From positions 1 through 64,000 of the forward strand of contig JAFLBF010000001.1 in NCBI GenBank assembly GCA_017303895.1: a stretch of DNA of 64,000 bases, read 5' to 3'. Positions within the stretch are counted from its first letter, which is position 1. Each line of letters opens with the position of its first letter. The stretch is from Bacteroidota bacterium (GTDB taxonomy: Bacteria; Bacteroidota; Bacteroidia; 2-12-FULL-35-15). Of the stretch, positions 7,051-16,780 are shown in pieces. A program made the translations under genes and the position numbers. The notes beneath the pieces were generated by a model. The model was not told where the DNA came from and made no database searches. It saw only the letters and a program-made list of their open reading frames with translations.

Positions 7051-9453
7051 TTATTTACTCATTTTAATTCGGTCGTACTCCTCTTGGTTTACCGTTTTGT
7101 CCTTGTAATTGGATGATTTTAATTTCCCAAACCGATAGTTCAAGGACAATAAAAAGAAGTGTGTATTTTCGCGCGATATATAATTCACATCATACCCTTC
7201 TACATTGCTCGACCCTCTGTTAAATGCTGTTGTAAGAATATCATTGGCAATAAACCTGCAGGTTAGCTTATCATTAAAAAATGTTTTTTTGATGTTTGCT
7301 GACAAATTATAAAAAGGTTCAAATGTAAAAATACCATCCACACCTGCTGATGTATATTCAAATGTTATCTCCATCGAAAAATATTTTTTAAACCTAAATT
7401 CGTCATACAGATACATGTAGAACATCGGTTTCCTGTTTTGAATCACTTTTCCTCTGCTGTTGTAAGTAAACACATTCTCCATGTATCCAAAATAATTATA
7501 AGTGGTCCACCAGCTTAATTCATAGGGAATGGTAATTCCTGCAGAATAGGTTTCGGAATAATCCAGATTTTTTGTTGTAGCAATAAACGCATCTGTGCCA
7601 TCATCCAATTTATCCACCACTAAATTCATGGCACCATTTGTTCTGGAGTAACTAAAAGTCAAAGAAGCTTCTTTCATATAAATCAAAGATGCTTCCACAG
7701 AATGTGTATATGCAGGTACCAAATATGGATTACCTCTGAACGAAGAAAGTGAATCAATGTAATTGATGAACGGATCCATATCCTGAAAACTTGGTCGTGC
7801 AATACGACTCGAATACGTGATGCTTGTATTCAAATCTTTCGTAAAATCATATCCCAAAAATGCACTTGGGAACAAATTGGTGTATTCCCGATTGATTACT
7901 TGTTGATTTGTAATTTTTGAAAAACCATTCGAAGTAGTATGTTCTGCACGTAATCCAGCACGCATGTTTAATTTTTTATACGAATAACGAAGTTGAGTAT
8001 ATCCTGCCAATACATTTTCGCTATACTTGTAACCATTAAAATAAGCAGGATCGGAAATCCACTCGCCAGCGATCGAATAATTTTCAAAATCAATAGCACT
8101 TTCGTTTATTATATAAGAGTCTTTGATCCCACTTTCGAGCTTCCATTTTTTATTAAATGCTTTTATTAAATCAGTTTGTCCGGTAAACAATTGAATTTCG
8201 TTTAAACCATTGTTCCGTTTTAACTGTTGATCAGTAGTCCCCACAAAAATTGTTTTTTGAGTTATTTCATCAAAATTTCTGGATGTAAAATGTCCATATT
8301 GAAAAGCCGTTGTCCACTCACTTTTTAATGTGTCCAATGTTCGTGTATAATTAACATTAGCCGTATTATTAATAAGCTTGGGCTGCGACAAAGTATATGT
8401 TTCAATAGTTAATTGAGGAATGCTATTTTTTAATATCTCATTATTATTCTCCGCTTCATTTTTATTCAATGCATAAAATCCATTGTATTGAATACCAATT
8501 GAACTAGTTGAATCAATTGCATAACTTACTCCGGCTCTATAATAATGTGAATTTACCTGATTATTAATCGTGTAAATTTTGTTTTTCATTTCAGTGATTG
8601 TACTATCATTACTTTTTAGGTTTCGATAATACTCATCGGAGCTCCAACCTTTACCATGTGGAAATCCGTAACTCACAAAAGTTGACCATTTTTTATGCTT
8701 ATAATTGAATCGCAGTCCGGAATAGGTAAATAAATACTTTCCATGTAAGATATTCTGAATTAAATTTCCATTATACCCTTCTAAGTTATTTTTCTTCGTA
8801 ACGATATTGATTACTGCTCTACCACTCGCATCGTATTTTGCAGATGGATTGGATATAATTTCAATTTCTTTGAGCTCAGTAGATGCAATTGTTTTTAGTA
8901 CATCGGATGAGGATATTTGTTGCCCATCCACATAGATAATAGCATGGCCTTTACCAAATACAGAAACATTGTCGGTACTGTTTACCATTACAGTGGGTGT
9001 TTTTCTCAAAACATCCAATACAGAACCCAGATTACTCAATGCTGAATTTTCGACATTCACTTTTACTTTTTCCCCATCCCTTTCAAACAAAGGTAACTTA
9101 GATACGACTTCCACTTCTTTCAATGTTGCATTCATGATTAATTGAATAGCTTCAATCATAAGAACAGAATCATTTTTAGAATTTGCTACTACTTGAAAAT
9201 GATTTTCAAAACCTAGAGCTGTGATTTTTAAAATAAATATGCTATCGACAATGTCTCCGACAACAAATTTTCCATCCATAAAAAAATCACCTTTAATGAT
9301 GGATGAATCTTTGGGAGAGAGCAAAATAACATTTCCCGACTCAACAGGTTTATTGTTTATATCGATAACAGCTCCTTCCATCCGATAGCCTTGAGCAAAA
9401 CCTGATAGAACACCAAAAAACAAAAGAGTAATTAAAATGTAGCATTTTTCCAT
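7051..9453 (-). CDS. Outer-membrane beta-barrel receptor (TonB-dependent receptor-like, OMP_b-brl_3)
   Basis: I chose the ATG at 9453 (MEKCYILITLLFFGVLSGFAQ, signal peptide), giving 800 residues; the longer frame adds 24 unlikely residues. Domain order is signal peptide, carboxypeptidase-regulatory-like beta-sandwich (EGAVIDINNKPVESGNVILL...), plug-like region (EVEVVSKLPLFERDGEKVKVNV, LRKTPTVMV, IIYVDGQQI), then a large C-terminal barrel with NPYLVPAYTHSVEASLIY. It resembles SusC-like or OMP_b-brl_3 proteins; the ligand is unknown. It is convergent with the ArsC-like gene, leaving 1 nt between the stops. A paralogue lies at 40344-42770. Confidence 0.88.
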   Translation of the reverse strand: MEKCYILITLLFFGVLSGFAQGYRMEGAVIDINNKPVESGNVILLSPKDSSIIKGDFFMDGKFVVGDIVDSIFILKITALGFENHFQVVANSKNDSVLMIEAIQLIMNATLKEVEVVSKLPLFERDGEKVKVNVENSALSNLGSVLDVLRKTPTVMVNSTDNVSVFGKGHAIIYVDGQQISSSDVLKTIASTELKEIEIISNPSAKYDASGRAVINIVTKKNNLEGYNGNLIQNILHGKYLFTYSGLRFNYKHKKWSTFVSYGFPHGKGWSSDEYYRNLKSNDSTITEMKNKIYTINNQVNSHYYRAGVSYAIDSTSSIGIQYNGFYALNKNEAENNNEILKNSIPQLTIETYTLSQPKLINNTANVNYTRTLDTLKSEWTTAFQYGHFTSRNFDEITQKTIFVGTTDQQLKRNNGLNEIQLFTGQTDLIKAFNKKWKLESGIKDSYIINESAIDFENYSIAGEWISDPAYFNGYKYSENVLAGYTQLRYSYKKLNMRAGLRAEHTTSNGFSKITNQQVINREYTNLFPSAFLGYDFTKDLNTSITYSSRIARPSFQDMDPFINYIDSLSSFRGNPYLVPAYTHSVEASLIYMKEASLTFSYSRTNGAMNLVVDKLDDGTDAFIATTKNLDYSETYSAGITIPYELSWWTTYNYFGYMENVFTYNSRGKVIQNRKPMFYMYLYDEFRFKKYFSMEITFEYTSAGVDGIFTFEPFYNLSANIKKTFFNDKLTCRFIANDILTTAFNRGSSNVEGYDVNYISRENTHFFLLSLNYRFGKLKSSNYKDKTVNQEEYDRIKMSK

Positions 9454-9668
9454 ATATGCTATAACGGAACTTTGTGAATAAGATACAAAGTATAGAAAAA
9501 CAGTCAAAAAAGACAATTTAAGCACTTTTATTGAACATAGTCCATACCCGAAGCGTCATTAAATCCGCTTCAAGCCCAATAAAATCAAAGCGAATAGATA
9601 GTTCAGGCAAATACCTGAAAAATTCTCCTAGCCGGCTCAATTTCATGAAAACAATAGCAAATAAACCT

Positions 9669-9676
9669 TAAATTTG
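9669..9676 (+). promoter_or_regulatory. TAnnTTTG -7 promoter element of fumC
   Basis: TAAATTTG, 51 nt upstream of the fumC ATG. The rest of the 274-nt gap between 9453 and 9728 shows no gene or strong repeat. Confidence 0.45.
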
Positions 9677-9727
9677 AAGCTCGAAAGACGAATATTCAGT
9701 ACTAATTTTTAAATACATATTACGATT

Positions 9728-11125
9728 ATGGAATACAGAATTGAAAAAGACACAATGGGTGAAGTGAAAGTTCCGGCAGACAAATACTGGGGAGCTCAAA
9801 CAGAACGTTCAAGAAACAACTTTAAGATCGGACCGGAAGCATCGATGCCAAAGGAAGTGATCTATGCATTCGGCTATTTGAAAAAAGCTGCTGCTATGGC
9901 TAACCATGAATTAGGTGTTTTATCAGCTGATAAAAAAGACTTAATTGCTAAAGCCTGTGATGAAATCATTGCAGGAAAATTAGATGATCAATTCCCTCTA
10001 GTGATCTGGCAAACAGGTTCAGGTACACAATCCAACATGAATGCCAATGAAGTGATCGCATACCGTGCTCATGTTATGAGCGGTGGTAAATTAACTGATG
10101 AACAAAAAGTGTTACACCCGAATGATGATGTAAACAAATCACAATCATCAAATGATACATACCCAACGGCTATGCACATAGCAGCTTACAAGCAAGTGGT
10201 AGAGATCACTTTACCGGGAATGGAAAAATTAAGAAACACACTCGTAAAGAAATCAGAAGAATACAAGAACATTACAAAGACCGGTCGTACGCACTTCATG
10301 GATGCTACCCCATTAACATTAGGGCAAGAGTTTGGTGGTTATGCACAACAAGTAACCAACAGTATCCGTGCAATTAAAAATGCTCTGGAAATGGTACGTG
10401 AATTAGCATTGGGAGGAACAGCAGTTGGAACAGGCTTAAATACCCCGAAAGGATATGATGTGTTAGTTGCTAAAAAAATTGCCGAGCTAACAGGATTACC
10501 ATTCGTTACTGCTCCAAATAAATTTGAAGCCTTAGCAGCACATGATGCGATGGTTGAATTATCAGGTGCATTAAAACGTGCTGCAGTAGCGTTAATGAAA
10601 GTTGCAAATGATATCCGTATGCTATCATCAGGTCCACGTTGTGGAATTGGTGAGATCATCATTCCTGACAACGAGCCGGGATCATCGATCATGCCTGGGA
10701 AAGTGAATCCAACTCAACCTGAAGCTCTAACAATGGTTTGCGCTCAAATAATGGGTAATGATGTAGCTGTGTCTGTTGGTGGCTCCATGGGACATTTTGA
10801 ATTGAATGTATTCAAACCATTGATCGCAGCTAACGTATTGCAATCTGCTCGCTTAATTGGTGATGCATGTGTTTCTTTCAACGATAAATGTGCAGAAGGA
10901 ATTGAGCCGAACTTACCGGTATTAAAACAACATCTTGAAAATTCATTGATGCTTGTTACTGCATTGAACACACACATTGGTTACGAAAAAGCAGCTAAAA
11001 TTGCAAAGACAGCACACAAAGGAAATAAAACCTTGCGTGAAGCTGCTATTGAATTAGGCTATGTTACCAATGAGCAATTCGATCAGTGGGTTAGACCGGA
11101 AGACATGTGTGGTTCTTTAAAATAG
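9728..11125 (+). CDS. fumC: Fumarate hydratase, class II
   Basis: Converts fumarate and water to L-malate in the TCA cycle; cytosolic homotetramer. The 465 residues match the family length. The superfamily signature [11 protein letters not shown] lies at about 317-327, the catalytic-base region [12 protein letters not shown] near 182-193, and the fumarase-type segments [15 protein letters not shown] and [19 protein letters not shown] are present. These favour fumarase over aspartase or argininosuccinate lyase. The gene is monocistronic, with a strong hairpin downstream. Confidence 0.96.
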   Translation: MEYRIEKDTMGEVKVPADKYWGAQTERSRNNFKIGPEASMPKEVIYAFGYLKKAAAMANHELGVLSADKKDLIAKACDEIIAGKLDDQFPLVIWQTGSGTQSNMNANEVIAYRAHVMSGGKLTDEQKVLHPNDDVNKSQSSNDTYPTAMHIAAYKQVVEITLPGMEKLRNTLVKKSEEYKNITKTGRTHFMDATPLTLGQEFGGYAQQVTNSIRAIKNALEMVRELALGGTAVGTGLNTPKGYDVLVAKKIAELTGLPFVTAPNKFEALAAHDAMVELSGALKRAAVALMKVANDIRMLSSGPRCGIGEIIIPDNEPGSSIMPGKVNPTQPEALTMVCAQIMGNDVAVSVGGSMGHFELNVFKPLIAANVLQSARLIGDACVSFNDKCAEGIEPNLPVLKQHLENSLMLVTALNTHIGYEKAAKIAKTAHKGNKTLREAAIELGYVTNEQFDQWVRPEDMCGSLK

Positions 11126-11153
11126 ATCACACAATAAATCCTTACAAAAACGG

Positions 11154-11190
11154 TTATTGCGAAAGAACTTTCTTTCGCAATAATTGTTTT
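11154..11190 (+). terminator. Intrinsic terminator after fumC
   Basis: TTATTGCGAAAG pairs perfectly with CTTTCGCAATAA around a 6-nt loop, followed by TTGTTTT. Confidence 0.85.
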
Positions 11191-11211
11191 AAAAAAACAA
11201 CATCTTAATCG

Positions 11212-11868
11212 TTGAAGAAATATATTTATATAACATTTTATCTATTTGTGCTGATGCCGGTCTTGAGCATCGCACAAACTGATACTGTTATCAATGGTAA
11301 GAAATACAAAATGATTGAAGAGTCTGCTACTACTTCAACCAGCAAACCCAAAAAACATCTTCCACCACTCGACAGCACTTTTGTAGTGAACAATAAAAAA
11401 TTTCGTTATTATAACAATTGGGTAACAGCAGGTGCAGGTGTGCAACAAAACTTAACACGAAAATATCCATTGGGGTTTACGGCAGGCATTGACTTTCATT
11501 TTCATGTTAAACATCATTATTTGAATTTAGGGACGAATATCAGCGGAGAGAATTTTGGCTATTATAACAATTATCAATTTCATGCCGGATATGGGAAACG
11601 AATTGAGGATAAAGACATCAATTTTTCTGCCTTTGGTGGATTATCCTATTCAACAGGATATGGAAAAGTAGATAGTGTTTATTCTCGTCCTTATAACCAA
11701 GTTGGAATCTATATTCAGGCAGAGATCGTGAAGAAGATCACCTATGATGTAGGTGTGGGCGCCAGTTTATTTGCCGATTGGAATGCAGAACAAGCCATGG
11801 CTGGTGTTCGCTTTATACTCTATTTTTCAGGAGCCTATAACGGGAAAAAATATGGTGTAGCAGAATAG
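11212..11868 (+). CDS. Secreted or outer-membrane protein of unknown function (TTG start)
   Basis: 218 residues. The only in-frame start is a TTG at 11212: a TAA lies two codons upstream, and the signal peptide (KKYIYITFYLFVLMPVLSIAQ) begins immediately. The mature protein has a Lys/Pro-rich linker and then aromatic alternating strands (NLGTNISGENFGYYNNYQFHAGYG, SAFGGLSYSTGYGKV), suggesting a small beta-barrel. Function is not recognised. It ends 4 nt before the convergent guanylyltransferase stop. Confidence 0.8.
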   Translation: MKKYIYITFYLFVLMPVLSIAQTDTVINGKKYKMIEESATTSTSKPKKHLPPLDSTFVVNNKKFRYYNNWVTAGAGVQQNLTRKYPLGFTAGIDFHFHVKHHYLNLGTNISGENFGYYNNYQFHAGYGKRIEDKDINFSAFGGLSYSTGYGKVDSVYSRPYNQVGIYIQAEIVKKITYDVGVGASLFADWNAEQAMAGVRFILYFSGAYNGKKYGVAE

Positions 11869-11872
11869 GTTT

Positions 11873-12961
11873 TTACACAAACTTATCGCCTTTAGTTACT
11901 TTCACATCGTTCACAAATGTACGGATCTGTTGCTCATCTTCTTTTTTACAGATCAAAAGGATCCCATCCGATTCCACAACAATATAATCATCCAGGCCTT
12001 GCATCACTACTAACTTGTCTTTCGGAACGTTGACGATACAGTTCTTGGAATCGTACATCATTACATTCTTACCAACAATCGCATTTTTATGGTCATCCTG
12101 TTTCACATGCTCATACAATGAACCCCAGGTACCAAGATCACTCCAGCCGATGATAGAAGAACGAACATATACATTATCCGCCTTCTCCATGATCGCATAA
12201 TCGATAGAAATATTTTTACAATTAGTGTATGCTTTAGCAATGAATTCTGCCTCTTGAGGAGTATTGTATTTTCCGTTTCCATCTCTAAAGATAGCATCCA
12301 TATCGGAGCAATGCTTTTCAAATGCATTGATCACACTTTTTACACTCCAGATAAAGATCCCTGAATTCCATAAGAAATCACCACTCTGTAAAAAGAATTT
12401 GGCCATTTCCAGATCAGGTTTCTCCGTAAATGTTTTTACCTTTTTTATGCGTTTATCTTTTTCTTTGACTTCGGATTCTACAAACTGGATATAACCATAA
12501 CCGGTGTCGGGGCGACTAGGATTAATTCCCAATGTTACCAAACAATCTTCAGAAGCAGCTTTTGCATAACATGCTTTGATCGCTTTCACGAAGGTGTCTT
12601 CTTTGGTGATCAAGTGATCGGATGGAGCAACAACAATAAGTGCATCCGGATTCATTTGTGCAATTTTATAAGATGCATAAGCCACACAAGGGGCTGTGTT
12701 CTTTCTTGCAGGCTCACTTAAAATATTATCATTGGCAATGCCCTTGATCTGCTCTTTCACAAGGGAAACATAGGATTCATTTGTAACAATGAAAATATTT
12801 TCTTTTGGACAAAGGCGTAAAAAACGATTGTAGGTTTGTTGCAGCAACGTTTCGCCAGTACCTAAAATATCCATGAACTGCTTTGGATGAGCAGTTCTAC
12901 TCATTGGCCAAAAGCGGCTTCCTACGCCACCTGCCATTATCACACAATAATTATTCTTCAT
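11873..12961 (-). CDS. manC: Mannose-1-phosphate guanylyltransferase
   Basis: Makes GDP-mannose from mannose-1-phosphate and GTP for polysaccharide synthesis. 362 residues form a nucleotidyltransferase domain starting CVIMAGGVGSRFWPMSRTAHPKQF (about 6-29). VVAPSDHLI and FTEKPDLEMAKFFLQSGDFLWNSGIFIW are further family motifs. The length shows that the C-terminal phosphomannose isomerase domain of the bifunctional enzymes is absent. No capsule or LPS genes adjoin it. Confidence 0.93.
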   Translation of the reverse strand: MKNNYCVIMAGGVGSRFWPMSRTAHPKQFMDILGTGETLLQQTYNRFLRLCPKENIFIVTNESYVSLVKEQIKGIANDNILSEPARKNTAPCVAYASYKIAQMNPDALIVVAPSDHLITKEDTFVKAIKACYAKAASEDCLVTLGINPSRPDTGYGYIQFVESEVKEKDKRIKKVKTFTEKPDLEMAKFFLQSGDFLWNSGIFIWSVKSVINAFEKHCSDMDAIFRDGNGKYNTPQEAEFIAKAYTNCKNISIDYAIMEKADNVYVRSSIIGWSDLGTWGSLYEHVKQDDHKNAIVGKNVMMYDSKNCIVNVPKDKLVVMQGLDDYIVVESDGILLICKKEDEQQIRTFVNDVKVTKGDKFV

Positions 12962-13055
12962 CTCAACAACAAATTACGAATCTGCCAATTACGTATTTAC
13001 AATTTACGAATGCTCAACACCTGAGAACAAAATTATAAAAACGATTCAGATCCTA

Positions 13056-14348
13056 TTACGACAACTTACTTAATGCTTTTCTTAAATTTTCGATCACACC
13101 GTTCACATCTTCTAATTTACATGTTCCAACAGATAAACGATACCAGTTAGAATCAGTAGAAGAACCGAATGCATAAAATGGAACCAAAGCTACTTGTGCT
13201 TCATCCAAAATATATTTTGTTACATCTTGAGTGCTCGCAAGTACTTTACCATCAGCTGTTTTTTGTCCATGCAATGAAAACTGAACGGTCAAATAAATAG
13301 CAGCCTCCGGAGCGATCGCATCTACTTTAAATCCTTCTGCTTTTAATGCCTGGAAACCTTTGTAGAAACCAACCAAACGATCGTTGATCTTTGATTTGAT
13401 ATCAGCAAGGAAAGTATCATAACTAGCCAGATCATTCAAATAAACAGCACTTGCCATTTGTTCTGCTTTCGGAGCCCAGGCACCAACGTGTGTTAAGATC
13501 GATTTCATTTTATCAATGATCTTTTTCGGACCCATACTCCAACCAACACGAACACCTGTTGCAGCTAATGATTTAGAAATTCCATCCACAAACACCGTAT
13601 AATTTTTCATTTCCGGACGTAAGGTCACAGGATTATAATGTTGTGTTTCACCATGTGTCAATGCCCAATAGATCTGGTCATACATCAAATACAATGGTTT
13701 TTTATTTTCTGCATTACGCTTTACGTTCTCAGCCAGGATCATATCACAGATCTCTTCCAAGTCTTTTTTACGGAATGTCGTTCCTGTTGGATTTAAAGGA
13801 GAACACAATGCAATAATATTTGCACCAGCAATATGTGGTTTTAATTCAGCTGCAGTAGGCATGAACTTATTCTCCGGTGTTGTTTCGATCAATACCGGCT
13901 TCGCACCATTTAAATAAGTATAGTGATTGTTATTCCAGGATGGAACAGGAAATACAACCGTATCACCAGCATCAACCAATGCTCTGAAAATAGCATAGAT
14001 CACAGGACGTGCTCCACCGGCAATAACGATCTCGTCTGTTTTATAATCCAATTCGCCACGTTCTTTTAATAATTTAGAAACAGCGGTACGCAATTCCAAC
14101 ATACCATCCGCAGCAGGATAATTGGTATGATCTTCATCGTATGCATTGATGATCGCTTTTTTCAGATCAGCCGGAATAGGAAATACTTTCGGATTAAAAT
14201 CACCTATGGTAAGGTTATATACTTTCTCCCCTTTCTTGATCTTCTCATTCACCTCTGCTGCCAATTTAATGATCTCAGAACCGATGATGTTATCTGCCAA
14301 TTTCGATACTTTTAGATCGATGTTTTGATCCACTGCTGTTGTACTCAT
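13056..14348 (-). CDS. PLP-dependent class I/II aminotransferase (aspartate aminotransferase-like)
   Basis: 430 residues, fold type I. Cofactor residues are visible: Asn186 in SPLNPTGT, Asp224 in LMYDQIYW, the Schiff-base Lys259 in VDGISKSLAATG, and Arg267 in GVRVGW. YPAADGMLELRTAV is the usual N-terminal substrate-loop region. It is cytosolic. The substrate is not certain; it resembles aspartate/aromatic aminotransferases of Bacteroidota. Monocistronic by spacing. Confidence 0.92.
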   Translation of the reverse strand: MSTTAVDQNIDLKVSKLADNIIGSEIIKLAAEVNEKIKKGEKVYNLTIGDFNPKVFPIPADLKKAIINAYDEDHTNYPAADGMLELRTAVSKLLKERGELDYKTDEIVIAGGARPVIYAIFRALVDAGDTVVFPVPSWNNNHYTYLNGAKPVLIETTPENKFMPTAAELKPHIAGANIIALCSPLNPTGTTFRKKDLEEICDMILAENVKRNAENKKPLYLMYDQIYWALTHGETQHYNPVTLRPEMKNYTVFVDGISKSLAATGVRVGWSMGPKKIIDKMKSILTHVGAWAPKAEQMASAVYLNDLASYDTFLADIKSKINDRLVGFYKGFQALKAEGFKVDAIAPEAAIYLTVQFSLHGQKTADGKVLASTQDVTKYILDEAQVALVPFYAFGSSTDSNWYRLSVGTCKLEDVNGVIENLRKALSKLS

Positions 14349-14395
14349 ATTTTTAAAAATTAATGTGGTTAAATATTCCCTTTTTACAGGAGGAA

Positions 14396-14403
14396 CAAAT
14401 TTA
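14396..14403 (-). promoter_or_regulatory. TAnnTTTG -7 promoter element of aminotransferase gene
   Basis: TAAATTTG on the minus strand, 47 nt before the ATG at 14348. Confidence 0.45.
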
Positions 14404-14447
14404 ACAAAAACCCAATAGTTTGTACGTTTTTGTTGATTAAATATTGG

Positions 14448-15119
14448 CTATTTTTTAATATTGAAAATATTAAAAAAAGCGGACTTCGGCTCCTCTTTTG
14501 GAGCTTCTGTGGGCTTAACTTCCGTTAATGGATTAAAAAGGTAGATCTGTCGGGTTTTTACATCCTTGCATCTAAAGCGCTTGCGGATCTGCTCTCCCTT
14601 CACAAAAAGGCGGTCGTCACCATAAATAAAAGAGCTCCCTTCAGGTAATTCTTCCAACAGAACAAGGTCTTGACGTTGATCATATTTTTTAAGCACACGT
14701 AGCAAATTAGTGTCGGAACAACTGGATGCTGCCGGATTGCTCATATATTTTTTTAAGGCCTTAAAAACATCTTCCGGAAAAATATGCTCATGCAAAAAGT
14801 AGTTCATCAGGATCTTGAACTCCAGCTTCCACTCTTCCCCATGAGGAGCAACAGTATCTTTATGCTTATTGTAATTGGTAAGATGTGCGATCTCATGAAC
14901 TAATGTGATCAAAAAGGCATATTTATTCAGATCATGATTAATAGTGATCTGATGATTTTGCCCTTTTACCGGTGGACGGTAATCACCATATTTAGAGGAA
15001 CGTGATTTTTTAATCTTCAATTTAAAATCATACTGATAGATCCATTGAGCAATAACAGGAACAGCCTGCTCCGGCAAATATTTATGAAGTACGGATTGAT
15101 TGCGTTCGAGTTGTGACAT
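14448..15119 (-). CDS. SprT-like zinc metallopeptidase-domain protein
   Basis: I chose the ATG at 15119 (MSQLERNQSVLHKYLPEQAVP) because the -7 promoter box lies just upstream; a TTG-like start at 15128 would sit inside the box. The 223 residues include a SprT-like HExxH site (LVHEIAHLTN, about His75, Glu76, His79) preceded by ITINHDLNKYAFLITLVHE. The C-terminal half has no clear CxxC zinc ribbon, only an FRCKDVKTRQIYLFNP segment. A role in nucleic-acid-linked proteolysis is inferred only from the family. There is no signal peptide, so it is cytosolic. Confidence 0.85.
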   Translation of the reverse strand: MSQLERNQSVLHKYLPEQAVPVIAQWIYQYDFKLKIKKSRSSKYGDYRPPVKGQNHQITINHDLNKYAFLITLVHEIAHLTNYNKHKDTVAPHGEEWKLEFKILMNYFLHEHIFPEDVFKALKKYMSNPAASSCSDTNLLRVLKKYDQRQDLVLLEELPEGSSFIYGDDRLFVKGEQIRKRFRCKDVKTRQIYLFNPLTEVKPTEAPKEEPKSAFFNIFNIKK

Positions 15120-15127
15120 TTGCAACA

Positions 15128-15135
15128 CAAAGTTA
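15128..15135 (-). promoter_or_regulatory. TAnnTTTG -7 promoter element of sprT-like gene
   Basis: TAACTTTG on the minus strand, 8 nt before the ATG at 15119. Near-leaderless arrangement. Confidence 0.5.
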
Positions 15136-15158
15136 CAAATTAATCGGGCTAATTTTTT

Positions 15159-16709
15159 TTATTTACCAATAAGGAATTTACCCGAAGTCAACACTTCTTC
15201 TCCGAATAGGATCTGATAAAAATAAGTTCCGGGGAGTAGTGCTGAAGTATTCAATTCAAACGAATTAAAAAACGTTTCAGCTTTCACTTGAATTTCTTTT
15301 CCTTGAATATCTGTGATCTTTAAACTATGATCTGATTTCCCATACTGAGAACTTACCATTTGTATATTCAACCGGTCTGTAGCAGGATTTGGATAAACAA
15401 AAGAATACAGGTAATTAGTAAGTAAAGGCAATTCATGTGTTGATGTTGCCCAGAGAGGATCGTTGTTTAAAAGTGCATTCAGATCTATAAGTTCATCACC
15501 GGGATAATAAACCAAAAACTGGAAGGCATCAAAAAACATTTCATCTGTTGAGTTTAAGCCTACAGGAGTCCATTGTGGCGGATTAAAAGGGTTATTCGGA
15601 TTGGAAGAGGTATTGTCAAATTCATGTACTCCATGATAACGGTATCCGGTTGGTATCTTGACTAAATTGCGATAGAAATAATAATCCTGCCAGTGAAAGT
15701 CCCAATTATTTATTCGCAATAACGGGATCGTATCACCCGATGGATTATAGGCATAATTGAGCACTTTGGTGCATATTCGGTGACTGTGTGGCAAGGCGCT
15801 AAACAAGGAAATATTAAAATTATCATACAATGCAGTATCAACAACAATCGTTTTTGTTTCTTCCGCATTGATCCAAAAATACCAGTTTTGAAGAGGAACC
15901 ATAATATACATTTCTCTTACAAAAGGTTCTCCATCGGGATAGAAATATAATCTAAACTCCGTACTGTCGACAGCACCTGCAAAACCTTCTGAATAGTGCA
16001 TTTGAACATACAATTGAGAATTTGCGGGCAATCGAACACCGGTTTTTAAAGGTGGCATATTAGGGTAAATAACAGGTTGTGCCAAGGAGCCACTCAATCC
16101 AATTTGCCCTACTGCACCAATAGCATTTCCGGAAAGATCACTTACCATACCTGTTGTATCTGCCGTAACAACCACATGATGCACCGCTTGTCGAATATTC
16201 GGAACAATTTCGATTGCTTTTACAATTTTATCAGATGGCAAATTCAATGGTATGGCAAAAATATCATACGCATCGTGTGTACTGGTAGAGTTAATAGCGA
16301 AAGACGGGATCTTCACAATTTTATCGGGAGTCCCTCCTAATTTATATGTCCCAAAAACCGGTGAAGGTGGAGCTAAAGAAGGATTTCCTTGAGGGTAACC
16401 ATTGGTGATCCAGGTTAAGATCGCATTCTTCTCCTGGGTGGTAATGATCTTTTCGTTGGTATGACGAGTATACAGGGTATCGGGTTGCCAGGGTGGCATA
16501 CGGTTATTTTGCAAAGCATTGGCAATGGATGAAACGTATGGAGAAACCTCTAAATAGCTTGTTAAAGGGAATGGTGCCATGCCATTGGAATTATGACAAG
16601 CTGCACAACGGGTATAAAAAATACCGGCTACATCATTATACGTTACCTGTGCATTAAGCTTCGAATAACCTATTGCTAGAATAAATATGAAGATCCGGAT
16701 TGTTCTCAT
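15159..16709 (-). CDS. T9SS-exported heme protein with copper-monooxygenase-like domain
   Basis: 516 residues. Signal peptide 1-20; a cytochrome c-type heme site CAACH at 35-39 followed by NSNGMAPFPL; then a middle region with HHVVV, VQMHYSEG, EFRLYFYPDGEP and LPHSHRICTKV, the spacing and His pairs expected of copper type II ascorbate-dependent monooxygenase-like beta-sandwiches. The C-terminus (FVYPNPATDRLNIQ to GTYFYQILFGEEVLTSGKFLIGK) is a T9SS type A sorting domain. It is probably a surface or secreted redox enzyme. The heme motif is certain from sequence; the copper assignment is by motif pattern only. Confidence 0.8.
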   Translation of the reverse strand: MRTIRIFIFILAIGYSKLNAQVTYNDVAGIFYTRCAACHNSNGMAPFPLTSYLEVSPYVSSIANALQNNRMPPWQPDTLYTRHTNEKIITTQEKNAILTWITNGYPQGNPSLAPPSPVFGTYKLGGTPDKIVKIPSFAINSTSTHDAYDIFAIPLNLPSDKIVKAIEIVPNIRQAVHHVVVTADTTGMVSDLSGNAIGAVGQIGLSGSLAQPVIYPNMPPLKTGVRLPANSQLYVQMHYSEGFAGAVDSTEFRLYFYPDGEPFVREMYIMVPLQNWYFWINAEETKTIVVDTALYDNFNISLFSALPHSHRICTKVLNYAYNPSGDTIPLLRINNWDFHWQDYYFYRNLVKIPTGYRYHGVHEFDNTSSNPNNPFNPPQWTPVGLNSTDEMFFDAFQFLVYYPGDELIDLNALLNNDPLWATSTHELPLLTNYLYSFVYPNPATDRLNIQMVSSQYGKSDHSLKITDIQGKEIQVKAETFFNSFELNTSALLPGTYFYQILFGEEVLTSGKFLIGK

Positions 16710-16724
16710 TGTATCTATTTAAAA

Positions 16725-16732
16725 CAAAAATA
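16725..16732 (-). promoter_or_regulatory. TAnnTTTG -7 promoter element
   Basis: TATTTTTG on the minus strand, 15 nt before the ATG at 16709. Confidence 0.45.
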
Positions 16733-16780
16733 CAGTGTTAATTTATTTTAAAAAAATGTGATAGCAGCTGTAATATCAGA

